A DNA stretch of 64,000 nucleotides from Halobacillus_B rhizosphaerae (GCF_046719735.1 NZ_JAUTWQ010000009.1:1-64000), one strand, 5' to 3'. Numbered from the stretch's first letter, positions 43,638-53,053 are shown. The notes: generated by a model not told the origin, from the letters alone. Program-made: numbers and translations.

Positions 43638-45161
43638 ATGAGTGAACGAACTTTATCGGACATTAATGGAGCTGGAAAGAGAGTGATACAGGAAGTGAAA
43701 GATGTTCAGCTTTACATTGATGGCCGCTTTGTGGATGCGGAAAACCAGGGGACATTTGAAAATTATAATCCATTTACTAATGAAAAGATTAACGAAGTGG
43801 CGGCTGGTGATCATCAAGATATTCATAAGGCTGTTCAAGCAGCTAGAAGAGCCTTCCAGGGCGAATGGGGCCGGATGAAATTGAAAGAGCGGCTCAGCTA
43901 TATTTATAAAATCGCTGACTTAATCGATGAGCATATTGAAGAGATTGCCCCGCTTGAATCTTATGATACGGGTCTTCCGATCAGTCAGACGAAAAAGATG
44001 GTCAGCCGGGCAGCGCAGAACTTCCGGTTCTATGCCGAAATGGTCAACAGCCGCTTAGTAGGCGACGCCTATCAGGTGGATGATGAATTTTTAAATTATA
44101 CCATTCATAAACCGGTAGGGATTGCTGGGCTGATTACCCCGTGGAATGCCCCTTTTATGCTGGAAACTTGGAAGATTGCCCCCGCCTTAGCAACAGGAAA
44201 TACGGTCATCCTGAAGCCGGCAGAATGGTCACCGCTGACGGCGAACCGGTTAGCTGAAATTATTGATAAAGCCGGTCTTCCTAATGGGGTGTTTAATGTC
44301 GTCCACGGCTATGGGGAAACAGCTGGCGCGGCACTTGTCGCTCACGAAGATGTTGAGCTGATTTCCTTTACAGGAGAAACGAAAACCGGATCTGAAATTA
44401 TGAAAAATGGGGCTGACTCGCTGAAACAATTTTCGATGGAGCTTGGTGGTAAATCACCGTTGATTGTTTTTCCGGATGCGGATATGGAGCGGGCCATTGA
44501 TGCTTGTACTTGGGGAATATTTTCGTTTAATGGAGAGCGCTGCACAGCAAATTCCCGCCTGTATATTCACGAAGATGCAGCTGAGGAATTTATTGCCGCT
44601 TTAAAAGACAGAGTGAAGAATATTACTGTAGGCGATCCACTGAAAGAAGAGACGCAGGTAGGTCCTTTAATTCATCCGAAACATTACCAAAGTGTGAAGG
44701 ATTATTTAACTTTAGCGGAAGAGGAAGGCTGCCAGGTTATTAGTGGCACAGTCCCTGAGGAATACAGCCGTGGCAATTATATTGCGCCAACGCTCTTATT
44801 GAATGCAGAAACCTCTATGAGAGTCGTTCAGGAAGAAATTTTCGGACCGGTGATTGCAGTGATGACATTTAAGGATGAAAAAGAGGTCATTGAATATGCG
44901 AATAATGTGCGCTACGGGCTTGCAGGGTATGTCTGGACAAAAGACTTGCAGCGCGGACACAGGGTGGCACAGGCAGTGAACGCAGGAATGATGTGGATCA
45001 ATTCGCAGAATGTACGGGACTTACGCACTCCTTTTGGCGGTTCTAAGCATAGCGGAATTGGCCGGGAAGGCGGTCATTATGCTTTTGAATTTTATACAGA
45101 AGTTCAAATCATTCATGTCGCCCTGGGAGATCACCCTATCCCTCAATTTGGTAAATATTAA
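43638..45161 (+). CDS. hpaE: 5-carboxymethyl-2-hydroxymuconate semialdehyde dehydrogenase
   Basis: This aldehyde dehydrogenase has 507 residues. The ALDH active site is present: Glu in MELGGKSPLIVFPDADME and Cys in FNGERCTANSRL, with the NAD motif SFTGETKTGSEI. In this cluster the substrate should be 5-carboxymethyl-2-hydroxymuconate semialdehyde formed by HpaD. ATG 43638 is spaced 6 bases from AAGGAGG; the in-frame ATG 43632 is too close to it. It is the first gene of hpaE-B-D-C-dapA-like, and 12 bp precede the next start. Confidence 0.9.
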   Translation: MSERTLSDINGAGKRVIQEVKDVQLYIDGRFVDAENQGTFENYNPFTNEKINEVAAGDHQDIHKAVQAARRAFQGEWGRMKLKERLSYIYKIADLIDEHIEEIAPLESYDTGLPISQTKKMVSRAAQNFRFYAEMVNSRLVGDAYQVDDEFLNYTIHKPVGIAGLITPWNAPFMLETWKIAPALATGNTVILKPAEWSPLTANRLAEIIDKAGLPNGVFNVVHGYGETAGAALVAHEDVELISFTGETKTGSEIMKNGADSLKQFSMELGGKSPLIVFPDADMERAIDACTWGIFSFNGERCTANSRLYIHEDAAEEFIAALKDRVKNITVGDPLKEETQVGPLIHPKHYQSVKDYLTLAEEEGCQVISGTVPEEYSRGNYIAPTLLLNAETSMRVVQEEIFGPVIAVMTFKDEKEVIEYANNVRYGLAGYVWTKDLQRGHRVAQAVNAGMMWINSQNVRDLRTPFGGSKHSGIGREGGHYAFEFYTEVQIIHVALGDHPIPQFGKY

Positions 45162-45173
45162 GGAGGAATGACG

Positions 45174-46649
45174 ATGCCTGCTAAAACAGGAGCGCAGTAT
45201 AAAGAAAAACTCAAGCATGCTAAGAATAATATTTTTATTCACGGCGAGCGTGTCGAGGATCCGACTACCCATCCCGCTTTTAAAAATGTGGTTCAATCGA
45301 TGGCTGAACTGTATGATCTCCAATATGAAAAGCCAGATAAAATGCTTTATGCCTCTCCTCAGACAGGAGATCAAGTCGGCATGACTTTTTACCGGCCGGA
45401 AACCATTGATGACCTTATTAAACGGCGGGAAGCGATGCAGGAATGGGCGAGGCATTCCGGTGGATTAATGGGGCGCTCTCCAGACTATTTAAATGCCGAA
45501 GTGATGGCGATGGGCGTAGCGAACGATTTATTTGGTGAAGATGATCCAATGTTCTCTGAGAATGCGAAAAATTATTATGATTATGCAAGAGAAAATGATA
45601 TCAGTCTGACTCATACATTGATTCATCCTCAAGTGAATCGGCAGAAGGCTCAGCATGAACAGAAAGATGCCAATGTGGCGCTTCATCTCGTGGAGAAGAA
45701 ATCGGACGGGATCGTCGTGGACGGCGCACGTCTGCTCGCTACTCAAGGAGGCATCACAGACGAAATTCTGGTCTTCCCTTCTACAGTGAAGCAGGCAGGA
45801 GAGAAGGATGATCCCTATTCCCTTGCCTTTGTCGTTCCGAATAATACCAAAGGATTAAAGTTCATTAGCCGTGAGTCCTTTGATTACGGGAAGAACACGT
45901 GGGACCACCCACTTTCCAGCCGGTTTGAAGAAGGTGACGCCATTGTGTATTTTGACAACGTTTTCGTTCCATGGGAAAAAGTGTTTGTCTGTGGGAATTC
46001 TTCCATCTGCAACCGAACTTTTAGTGAAACGAATGCGGTTGTGCATATGGCTCATCAAGTTGTTGCTAAAAATGTTGTGAAGACAGAGTTTGTGCTGGGC
46101 GTGGTCTTAAGTCTGATGGAATCCATCGGCATCGATAAATTTCAGCATGTGCAAGATAAAGGGACAGAAATAATGCTGGTTCTTGAAACGATGAAGTCGC
46201 ATTTATTTAAAGCGGAACACAATGCAAAGCTCGACAAGTGGGGGACCATGACACCGGATTTTGAAGCTTTAAATGCGGCAAGGAACTGGTATCCGCGCGT
46301 GTACCCTCGACTTGTAGAGATTCTTCGTATTCTGGGGGCTTCCGGGCTGATGGGCATCCCAACCGAAGCAGACTTTCATCACGAAGAAATTGGACCCCTC
46401 GTGAACCGGGCGCTGCAATCTAAGAATCTGGAAGGCTACGAACGAGTGAAGCTGTTCCGCCTGGCCTGGGACTTAACAATGAGCGCGTTCGGCAGCAGGC
46501 AGACCCACTATGAATACTATTTCTTTGGCGACCCAGTGAAAATGGGGATGACCTATTTTGATCAGTTTAACAAAGAACCATATAAAGAATACATTCAAGA
46601 TTTCTTAAAAAAAGTGAAAACGTCAAAGCCTGACTATACAAACGTATAA
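45174..46649 (+). CDS. hpaB: 4-hydroxyphenylacetate 3-monooxygenase, oxygenase component
   Basis: The protein of 491 residues belongs to the HpaB family of FADH2-dependent phenol hydroxylases. Family features include LTHTLIHPQVNRQ, DGARLLATQGGITDEI, the IVYFDNVFVPWEKVFV loop and MGIPTEADFHHEEIGPLV. It hydroxylates 4-hydroxyphenylacetate to homoprotocatechuate using FADH2 supplied by HpaC, two genes downstream. ATG 45174 is 7 bases from AAGGAGG; an in-frame ATG 45168 is too close. Confidence 0.94.
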   Translation: MPAKTGAQYKEKLKHAKNNIFIHGERVEDPTTHPAFKNVVQSMAELYDLQYEKPDKMLYASPQTGDQVGMTFYRPETIDDLIKRREAMQEWARHSGGLMGRSPDYLNAEVMAMGVANDLFGEDDPMFSENAKNYYDYARENDISLTHTLIHPQVNRQKAQHEQKDANVALHLVEKKSDGIVVDGARLLATQGGITDEILVFPSTVKQAGEKDDPYSLAFVVPNNTKGLKFISRESFDYGKNTWDHPLSSRFEEGDAIVYFDNVFVPWEKVFVCGNSSICNRTFSETNAVVHMAHQVVAKNVVKTEFVLGVVLSLMESIGIDKFQHVQDKGTEIMLVLETMKSHLFKAEHNAKLDKWGTMTPDFEALNAARNWYPRVYPRLVEILRILGASGLMGIPTEADFHHEEIGPLVNRALQSKNLEGYERVKLFRLAWDLTMSAFGSRQTHYEYYFFGDPVKMGMTYFDQFNKEPYKEYIQDFLKKVKTSKPDYTNV

Positions 46650-46661
46650 GGAGTGGAAAGC

Positions 46662-47642
46662 ATGACCTTTGATATTATCCGCGCCGGCCGTGCGATATTG
46701 CATGTTACAGATCTCGAGAAATCGAGAGCGTTCTATGATGCACTTGGTTTTGTGGAAACGGCTTCTGACGACAGTCATATTTTTTTCAGAGGACTTGAAG
46801 AGCACAATCATCACAGCCTATTATTAAAAAAAGCCGACGAACCTGCCGTCGAGGTTATCAGTTATAAAGTTAGATCAGATCAAGACTTAGAGGAACTAGC
46901 AACTATGTTTGAAAAACAGGGTTCAGAAATAAAGTGGATGGAAGCAGGATCACAGGAAGCGGTCGGGCGTTCATTGAGGGTTCAGGATGTCTCCGGTCTG
47001 CCGTTAGAGTTTTATGCAGAGATGGAGCCTGCAGAACGGATGATTCAGAAATACCATCATCATAAAGGAGCGAAAGTACAGCGAATCGATCACTTTAACT
47101 GCATGATTCCTGATGTGGAGAAAGCGTACAACTATTACCTTGATACCTTTGGCTTTGCTTGTTCGGAGTATACGATAGGAGAGAAAGATCACATTTGGGC
47201 AGCCTGGCTGCATCGTAAACCAAGCGTGCATGATGTGGCCTTTATGAATGGATATGGCCCGCGCCTTCACCATATCGGATTTTGGCTGAAGGATCCGATG
47301 AATATCATAGATGGGTGTGATTCGCTTGCTTCGCTAGGTTATGGGCCGGCAATTGAGCGAGGTCCCGGCCGTCATGGGTTGTCGAATGCATTATTTTTAT
47401 ATTTGAGAGATCCGGACGGACATCGTATAGAACTGTATAATGGCGATTATTTAACAAGTGACCCTGACTTCAAGCCAGTTCGATGGGATTTAGATGATCC
47501 AATGCGTCAGACCTTCTGGGGTCACCAAGCCCCTGACTGCTGGTTTGAAGAAGCTTCTGATGTTCTTGATGTTCATACGAGTAAGAAAATTTCAGGTATA
47601 GAACCAAAGCTTAAAAAACAGAAACCAACGTTTGTGACTTGA
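46662..47642 (+). CDS. hpaD: 3,4-dihydroxyphenylacetate 2,3-dioxygenase
   Basis: The extradiol dioxygenase of 326 residues has the vicinal-oxygen-chelate fold in two modules. The C-terminal module carries the metal ligands: His in QRIDHFNCMIPD, His in RLHHIGFWLKD and Glu in HRIELYNGDY. This type I enzyme uses Fe(II) or Mn(II) and opens the ring of homoprotocatechuate between C2 and C3. A MEPAE-type linker joins the modules. ATG 46662 follows AAGGAG by 8 bases. It is the ring-opening step of the cluster. Confidence 0.93.
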   Translation: MTFDIIRAGRAILHVTDLEKSRAFYDALGFVETASDDSHIFFRGLEEHNHHSLLLKKADEPAVEVISYKVRSDQDLEELATMFEKQGSEIKWMEAGSQEAVGRSLRVQDVSGLPLEFYAEMEPAERMIQKYHHHKGAKVQRIDHFNCMIPDVEKAYNYYLDTFGFACSEYTIGEKDHIWAAWLHRKPSVHDVAFMNGYGPRLHHIGFWLKDPMNIIDGCDSLASLGYGPAIERGPGRHGLSNALFLYLRDPDGHRIELYNGDYLTSDPDFKPVRWDLDDPMRQTFWGHQAPDCWFEEASDVLDVHTSKKISGIEPKLKKQKPTFVT

Positions 47643-47687
47643 GGCCCAGAGCTTAGCATGGAACACAACTAAAGAGGGGGAATCATA

Positions 47688-48170
47688 ATGGACGATCGGA
47701 TGTTTAGAACGGCGATGGGGAAGTTCGCAACAGGCGTGACCGTCATCGCTGCCGAAGCAGAGGGGGAAATTCGCGGGATGACGGCGAATGCGTTTATGTC
47801 TGTTTCTCTTGATCCGAAGCTCATCCTCATATCGGTCGCTGACAACGCAAGAATGAATAAAATGATTAAGCAGGCGAAGAAATTTACGATCAATATATTA
47901 AATAGTGAGCAGAAAGAAACATCGATGATCTTCGCTGGACAGCTGCAGAGTGCTAAAGAAGTAACTTTTGGAAGATTTGAGGGTCTGCCCATGGTAAAGG
48001 ACGCTTTAGTCAGTTTTGCCTGTGAACTCTATCAATCTCATGAAGCGGGGGACCATACGCTATTTATAGGAGAGGTAATAAATCTATCTATTCAAGACGG
48101 AGAACCGCTTGCTTTTTATGAAGGTAACTATATGGAAGTATCAGCCTGTGAAAATATGCACTTATCGTAA
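47688..48170 (+). CDS. hpaC: Flavin reductase, reductase component of 4-hydroxyphenylacetate monooxygenase
   Basis: The flavin reductase-like protein has 160 residues: MFRTAMGKFATGVTVIAA at the start, GMTANAFMSVSLDPKLILIS, and HTLFIGEVINL, all typical of NADH:FAD oxidoreductases of the HpaC family. It provides FADH2 to HpaB. The AGAGGGGGAA site precedes the ATG. It is between hpaD and the DapA-like gene, in the same operon. Confidence 0.9.
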   Translation: MDDRMFRTAMGKFATGVTVIAAEAEGEIRGMTANAFMSVSLDPKLILISVADNARMNKMIKQAKKFTINILNSEQKETSMIFAGQLQSAKEVTFGRFEGLPMVKDALVSFACELYQSHEAGDHTLFIGEVINLSIQDGEPLAFYEGNYMEVSACENMHLS

Positions 48171-48182
48171 GGAGGATGATGA

Positions 48183-49103
48183 ATGGTACGAGATTATCAA
48201 GAAATCAAATCCAGACTCAGAGGTTCTATGACTCCTGTGATTACCCCTTTCAAATCGAATTTTGACATAGATTATGATGCATTTTCTAAACTGATTGAGT
48301 TTCAATTAGAAAATGGCACGCATGCCATTTCGGTGACAGGGACATCAGGAGAACCAAGCTCCCTGACAGAAGGAGAAAGGTTGCAAGTCATTGAATCCGC
48401 CCACAAGACGATTAATGGGCGAGTTCCTTTTGTGCCGGGTACCGGTTCGACCAATCATGAGGAAACGATGAGGATGACGAAGAGAGCAGAAGAAATTGGA
48501 GCAGATGCAGCTTTAATTATTGTTCCTTATTATAATAAACCGAACCAAAAAGCTCTCTATAAACATTTCAAGACGGTAGCTGATTCCGTCGATCTTCCGA
48601 TTATTGTTTACAATATTCCGGGGAGAACTGCGCAGAATCTTCATGTGGATACACTAGCTCAATTAAGCAAAGACTGTCCGAATATCGTGGGAGTGAAAGA
48701 ATCCAATAAAGATTTTGAACATGTCAATCGAGTACTGTTAAAGTGCGGTCGTGATTTCCTTTTATTCTCAGGAATTGAATTGCTGTGCTATCCGATGCTG
48801 GCGATTGGTGGAGCAGGGTCTGTTAGTGCGACCGCCAATGTGCTGCCAGGCAAAGTCGCTCAAATGCATGATGCATGGTTTGAGGGGGACGTGGAAACGG
48901 CCCAGAATCTTCACTATGAGCTGATGGAGCTGAATGATGTTCTTTTTAAAGACACGAATCCGGCTCCCGTTAAATCGGCGCTTGGCATGATGGGCAAGAT
49001 TGAGCCTTATCTGCGTCTCCCAATGGACCTTCCTTCCGAGGAACTGCAAAGAGAAATCCGAGATACGCTGACGAAATACCGCGTGCAGTTACAATACGTA
49101 TAA
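48183..49103 (+). CDS. DapA-family pyruvate aldolase, probable last step of the hpa pathway
   Basis: The class I aldolase has 306 residues in the DHDPS/NAL superfamily. The Schiff-base Lys is in IVGVKESNKD near residue 165, the catalytic Tyr in VYNIPGRTAQ, and the carboxylate-binding loop reads TGTSGEPSSLTEGER. It is too far from lysine genes to be DapA itself. Its place after hpaC suggests that it cleaves the final C7 intermediate to pyruvate and succinate semialdehyde, the job of HpaI elsewhere. The superfamily also includes hydratase-aldolases such as NahE, so it might take over HpaH as well. An AAGGAGG site precedes the ATG, and a terminator follows. Confidence 0.85.
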   Translation: MVRDYQEIKSRLRGSMTPVITPFKSNFDIDYDAFSKLIEFQLENGTHAISVTGTSGEPSSLTEGERLQVIESAHKTINGRVPFVPGTGSTNHEETMRMTKRAEEIGADAALIIVPYYNKPNQKALYKHFKTVADSVDLPIIVYNIPGRTAQNLHVDTLAQLSKDCPNIVGVKESNKDFEHVNRVLLKCGRDFLLFSGIELLCYPMLAIGGAGSVSATANVLPGKVAQMHDAWFEGDVETAQNLHYELMELNDVLFKDTNPAPVKSALGMMGKIEPYLRLPMDLPSEELQREIRDTLTKYRVQLQYV

Positions 49104-49114
49104 GAAGGTGAAAG

Positions 49115-49137
49115 CGGTCCTGACTGGGCCGTTTTTT
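49115..49137 (+). terminator. Rho-independent terminator of the hpa operon
   Basis: CGGTCC pairs with GGGCCG (one T/G wobble) across TGACT and is followed by six T residues. Confidence 0.85.
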
Positions 49138-49303
49138 CATGTGTAGATATATGAGCTTAGGATAGAAAACCAATCTAATAACAACGGTGTGAAAAATGGA
49201 CGGCATGATTCCCCCTGAGGTGAACAGCGTTTGCTGATGAAAATTCCCGTGTGAATGATAAGCTAATAGAGAAGAAATAGCTTAATAGAAAGGATGTTAA
49301 CAA

Positions 49304-50095
49304 ATGGACCTTCAATTACAAGGGAAATCAGTCGTAGTCATGGCCTCAAGTAAAGGATTAGGAAAAGCGATCGCTCTGGAATATGCCAAAGAAGGGGCGC
49401 GTGTATTCATCTCCAGCCGCAACGAGGAAGCCTTGAAGCAAGCCCAGACAGAAATTAAGAAAGAAAGCGAGAATCCTAACGTGGAATGTATGGTTTGCGA
49501 CGTGACCCGTCCTAAGCAAATTGAACAGCTGATAGAAAGCGCTGTAAAAAATCATGGAAATATTGACGTTTTAATTAACAATGCCGGTGGCCCACCTGCT
49601 GGGGTGTTCGATGATTTATCCGATGAAGATTGGCAGAGGGCATTTGAATTGAATTTATTAAGCTTTACAAGGACGATCCGTGCTGTACTTCCTTCCATGC
49701 GTAAGCAGGAGTCAGGAAGAATTGTTAATATAGCGTCTTCCTCTATTAAGCAGTCATTGGATAACCTGATATTATCGAATACTTTTCGTGCAGGGATTGT
49801 AGGATTAGCTAAGAGTCTTTCGCAAGAACTTGCCGGAGATAACATTTTAATCAATACCGTTGGACCAGGACGCATTGCCACAGACCGTGTAGCTTCACTG
49901 GATGAAAAGCGTGCCGGTCAGCTTGGAATTTCTATCGAGGCATTAAAGAAACAATCGGAACAGAGTATTCCGATGGGAAGGTACGGGGAGCCCGAGGAAT
50001 TTGCAAAAGCTGTTGTCTTTCTTGCCTCAGGCGCAAATACCTATTTAACCGGCCAGTCTTTGGTCATTGACGGAGGTTTAGTGAAAGCGCTTTAG
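49304..50095 (+). CDS. Atypical short-chain dehydrogenase-like protein without the catalytic Tyr-Lys
   Basis: The protein of 263 residues has the SDR fold: a SSKGLGKAIA nucleotide motif, INNAGGPPAG, and a late FLASGANTYLTGQSLVIDGG. Where classical SDRs have YxxxK the sequence reads ILSNTFRAGIVG, so Tyr is replaced by Ser and Lys by Arg. This matches a known BKR-like subgroup with a broken catalytic tetrad. Its function is unknown; it may bind NAD(P) without standard reductase activity. An AAAGGATG site precedes the ATG. It stands alone between the hpa and put operons. Confidence 0.85.
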   Translation: MDLQLQGKSVVVMASSKGLGKAIALEYAKEGARVFISSRNEEALKQAQTEIKKESENPNVECMVCDVTRPKQIEQLIESAVKNHGNIDVLINNAGGPPAGVFDDLSDEDWQRAFELNLLSFTRTIRAVLPSMRKQESGRIVNIASSSIKQSLDNLILSNTFRAGIVGLAKSLSQELAGDNILINTVGPGRIATDRVASLDEKRAGQLGISIEALKKQSEQSIPMGRYGEPEEFAKAVVFLASGANTYLTGQSLVIDGGLVKAL

Positions 50096-50160
50096 GTAAA
50101 ATATTGTTTTTGTGGGATTTTTTTAATGAGCACTTTCGTACTTTAAAGAACATTCATATC

Positions 50161-50204
50161 AAGCCTATTCCCTTAAGTGTTCTCCGGGGGATGGGCTTTT
50201 TCCT
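50161..50204 (+). terminator. Terminator after the atypical SDR gene
   Basis: AAGCC-T-ATTCCC pairs with GGGGAT-GGGCTT, with wobbles, followed by a TTTTTCC tail. Confidence 0.7.
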
Positions 50205-50240
50205 ATTATTTCAAAATAAACTATTTTTATATAATTTTAT

Positions 50241-50267
50241 TTCTTTTGTATATTTAACATAAAAGAA
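50241..50267 (+). promoter_or_regulatory. Inverted repeat upstream of putB, candidate activator site
   Basis: TTCTTTT at 50241-50247 and AAAAGAA at 50261-50267 form arms around a 13-bp A/T-rich centre, about 140 bp upstream of putB. The 308-base gap 50096-50403 otherwise holds a terminator and no gene. A PucR-type activator encoded downstream may bind here. Confidence 0.35.
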
Positions 50268-50403
50268 GCCGGTAATTATTGTGGTGCAAGCACGTTGTCA
50301 CGGGTCGACATTAATCGTTATAATTTTCTTACAAGGTAAAATAATTTGAAAATTGCCAATCGATCTCATGGTTGCAGAATATAGAAAAGGATGAAGGGGT
50401 GTG

Positions 50404-51327
50404 ATGGTCTTGGAAGCCATAAGTAAAAATTTCTTCTTATACCTTTCAAATAATAGTACGTTTGATCGCTTAGCCAAGCGTTTCGGTTCTAAGTTTGGGG
50501 CGGACAGAATTGTGGGCGGGGAAACCTTTCCCATGGCAATTCCATTAATTAAGCAACTCAACCATGAGGGATTGGCGGTAACCGTTGACCACCTTGGAGA
50601 ATTCGTGAATTCTGAAACAGAAGCAAGGGCGAGGGCGCAGGAAGGGATAGAAACGATTCAAGCTATTGCTAGTCATGAGCTGAATTCTGAAATGTCTCTC
50701 AAGCTTACTTCTCTCGGATTGGATATTAATAGGGAACTAGTCATAGAGAATATGGAAAAAATCTTGGAAGAAGCTAAGAAATATGGAGTTACCGTGACGA
50801 TTGATATGGAGGATTCCTCTCGTACGAAGGCAACCTTAGATATTTATAAAGAATTAAAAACTCGGTACGATGCTTTAGGGACGGTCATTCAGTCCTATCT
50901 CTACCGATCTGAAGATTACGTAGAGGAATTGAATGAATATAATCCTTATCTAAGACTCGTAAAGGGTGCCTATAAAGAGCCAGGCACCGTAGCTTTTCCA
51001 GATAAGAGAATGGTGGATGAAAATCTTAAGGGGCTGATTAAGAAGAACCTCTTAAATGGAAATTACACAGCCATTGCCAGTCATGATGATGCCATCATTG
51101 ATTATACAAAGCAGTTAGTGAAAGAACACGGAATTACGAATGATCAATTTGAGTTTCAAATGCTTTATGGCATGAGATATCAAACTCAATTGAATCTACT
51201 AAAAGAAGGCTATAAAGTACGCGTCTACATGCCATACGGCGAAGATTGGTATGGATACTTTATGAGACGCTTAGCTGAAAGACCAGCGAATATTACCTTT
51301 GCATTAAAAGGTATGTTTACTAAATAA
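50404..51327 (+). CDS. putB: Proline dehydrogenase
   Basis: The monofunctional TIM-barrel flavoenzyme has 307 residues. PRODH motifs are MEDSSRTKATLDIYKELK, LRLVKGAYKEPGTVAF, FEFQMLYGMRYQTQ and the C-terminal YFMRRLAERPANI, which contacts proline and FAD. It oxidises proline to pyrroline-5-carboxylate. ATG 50404 follows AAGGGG by four bases; a TTG at 50410 has more ordinary spacing and is an alternative. It is co-transcribed with the P5C dehydrogenase gene 30 bp downstream. Confidence 0.94.
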   Translation: MVLEAISKNFFLYLSNNSTFDRLAKRFGSKFGADRIVGGETFPMAIPLIKQLNHEGLAVTVDHLGEFVNSETEARARAQEGIETIQAIASHELNSEMSLKLTSLGLDINRELVIENMEKILEEAKKYGVTVTIDMEDSSRTKATLDIYKELKTRYDALGTVIQSYLYRSEDYVEELNEYNPYLRLVKGAYKEPGTVAFPDKRMVDENLKGLIKKNLLNGNYTAIASHDDAIIDYTKQLVKEHGITNDQFEFQMLYGMRYQTQLNLLKEGYKVRVYMPYGEDWYGYFMRRLAERPANITFALKGMFTK

Positions 51328-51357
51328 CTTTTTACTACTCGGAAGGAGAATGACACT

Positions 51358-52905
51358 ATGGTAACCGCTTATAAACATGAACCATTCACAGATTTCACAG
51401 TAGAGGAAAACAAGAAAGCCTTCGAGGAAGCACTTAAGCAAGTAAAAGAGGAATTAGGTAAAAATCATGACTTGCTTGTGGACGGTCAAAGAATTCGTAC
51501 CGATGAGCAGATCGTTTCTACTAATCCTGCGAATACGAAGCAAATTGTAGGGTCTGTATCTAAAGCGAATAAGGATATTGCAGAAAAGGCCATTCAATCG
51601 GCATCTGAGGCATTTGAAGACTGGAGAAAATGGGATCCAGCAGCACGCGCAGAAATCCTTTTCCGCGCTGCGAATAAAATAAGACGCCGTAAGCATGAAT
51701 TCTCTGCTTATCTTGTTTATGAAGTAGGTAAGCCTTGGAAAGAAGCAGATGCGGATACGGCTGAAGCCATTGACTTTCTCGAGTATTACGGTCGCCAGAT
51801 GCTGGAACTGAAAGATGGCAAGCCAGTAGAAAGCCGCCCTGGTGAACAGAACCGTTATGTTTATACGTCCACGGGTGTGGCCGTAGTTATTCCACCTTGG
51901 AATCTTGCTTTTGCGATTATGGCAGGAACGACGATCGCGCCAATTGTGACCGGAAGCACAGTCGTAATGAAGCCAGCGAGTAACAGTCCTGTCATTGCAG
52001 CGAAATTCGTTGAGGTACTGGAAGAATCGGGTCTACCTAAAGGAGTCATTAACTTTGTGCCTGGCAGCGGTGGTGAAGTAGGCGATTATTTAGTCGATCA
52101 CCCTAAAACTGCGCTCATTTCATTTACGGGATCTCGCGATGTAGGAACTCGAATTATTAAACGTGCAGCTGAACTGCAGCACGGTCAAAACCACTTGAAG
52201 CAGGTTATCGCTGAAATGGGTGGTAAAGATACTGTGGTCGTTGATAAAGAAGCGAATCTTGACACTGCAGCAGAAGCGATCCTTGTCTCTGCCTTTGGTT
52301 TCTCAGGTCAGAAATGTTCTTCTGGTTCTCGTGCAGTCGTTCATGAGGATGTATATGATGAATTGCTTGATCGTGTCACTAAGCTCACCAAAGAAATTAC
52401 GGTTGGCAATGCAGCAGAAGATAACGTCTACATGGGACCAGTGGTCGATAAGGCAGCTTATGATAAAATCATGAGCTACATGGATGTAGGTAAGAAAGAA
52501 GGACGGCTCGTGACTGGCGGAACCGGGGACGATTCAAAAGGTTACTTTATCCAGCCGACGATCTTTGCTGATCTAGCGCCAGATTCAAGAATGCAGCAGG
52601 AAGAAATTTTCGGACCGGTGGTTTGCTTTACTAAAGCGAAGAGCTTTGATGAAGCAATCGAAATTGCTAATAACACCGAATATGGTTTAACAGGAGCGGT
52701 TATTTCTGATAATCGTGACAACCTGGAAAAAGCTAAAACAGATTTCCATGTAGGTAACCTGTATTTCAACCGTAATTGTACAGGAGCCATTGTAGGCTAT
52801 CAGCCATTTGGCGGTTTCAAGATGTCCGGAACTGACTCTAAAGCAGGCGGTCCAGACTATCTAGCCCTTCATATGCAGGCGAAGACGATCTCTGAGAAAT
52901 TCTAA
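51358..52905 (+). CDS. putC: 1-pyrroline-5-carboxylate dehydrogenase
   Basis: The aldehyde dehydrogenase has 515 residues, the size of RocA/PutC. Motifs are VVIPPWNLAFAIMAG, VIAEMGGKDTVVVDKEANLD with the Glu, the catalytic Cys in FGFSGQKCSSGSR, and the final YQPFGGFKMSGTDSKAGGPD characteristic of P5CDH. It oxidises the semialdehyde of glutamate to glutamate, finishing proline catabolism. The symbol rocA would also apply; putC is chosen from the operon context. An AAGGAGAA site precedes the ATG. Confidence 0.95.
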   Translation: MVTAYKHEPFTDFTVEENKKAFEEALKQVKEELGKNHDLLVDGQRIRTDEQIVSTNPANTKQIVGSVSKANKDIAEKAIQSASEAFEDWRKWDPAARAEILFRAANKIRRRKHEFSAYLVYEVGKPWKEADADTAEAIDFLEYYGRQMLELKDGKPVESRPGEQNRYVYTSTGVAVVIPPWNLAFAIMAGTTIAPIVTGSTVVMKPASNSPVIAAKFVEVLEESGLPKGVINFVPGSGGEVGDYLVDHPKTALISFTGSRDVGTRIIKRAAELQHGQNHLKQVIAEMGGKDTVVVDKEANLDTAAEAILVSAFGFSGQKCSSGSRAVVHEDVYDELLDRVTKLTKEITVGNAAEDNVYMGPVVDKAAYDKIMSYMDVGKKEGRLVTGGTGDDSKGYFIQPTIFADLAPDSRMQQEEIFGPVVCFTKAKSFDEAIEIANNTEYGLTGAVISDNRDNLEKAKTDFHVGNLYFNRNCTGAIVGYQPFGGFKMSGTDSKAGGPDYLALHMQAKTISEKF

Positions 52906-52929
52906 ATTAACAATTGAATAGGCTATTCT

Positions 52930-52957
52930 AGCTCTCCCTTAGCTGGGAGGGCTTTTT
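52930..52957 (+). terminator. Rho-independent terminator of the put operon
   Basis: AGC-T-CTCCC pairs with GGGAG-G-GCT across TTAGCT, followed by TTTTT. Confidence 0.88.
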
Positions 52958-53053
52958 GCTTTTCCTTTTTCTTTCCAGTATAAATCGCTATAATAAAGGG
53001 AGATACAGGGAAATCTTTAGTAAAACAGCCTCCTTGGAAAGGGAAGGATCTTA

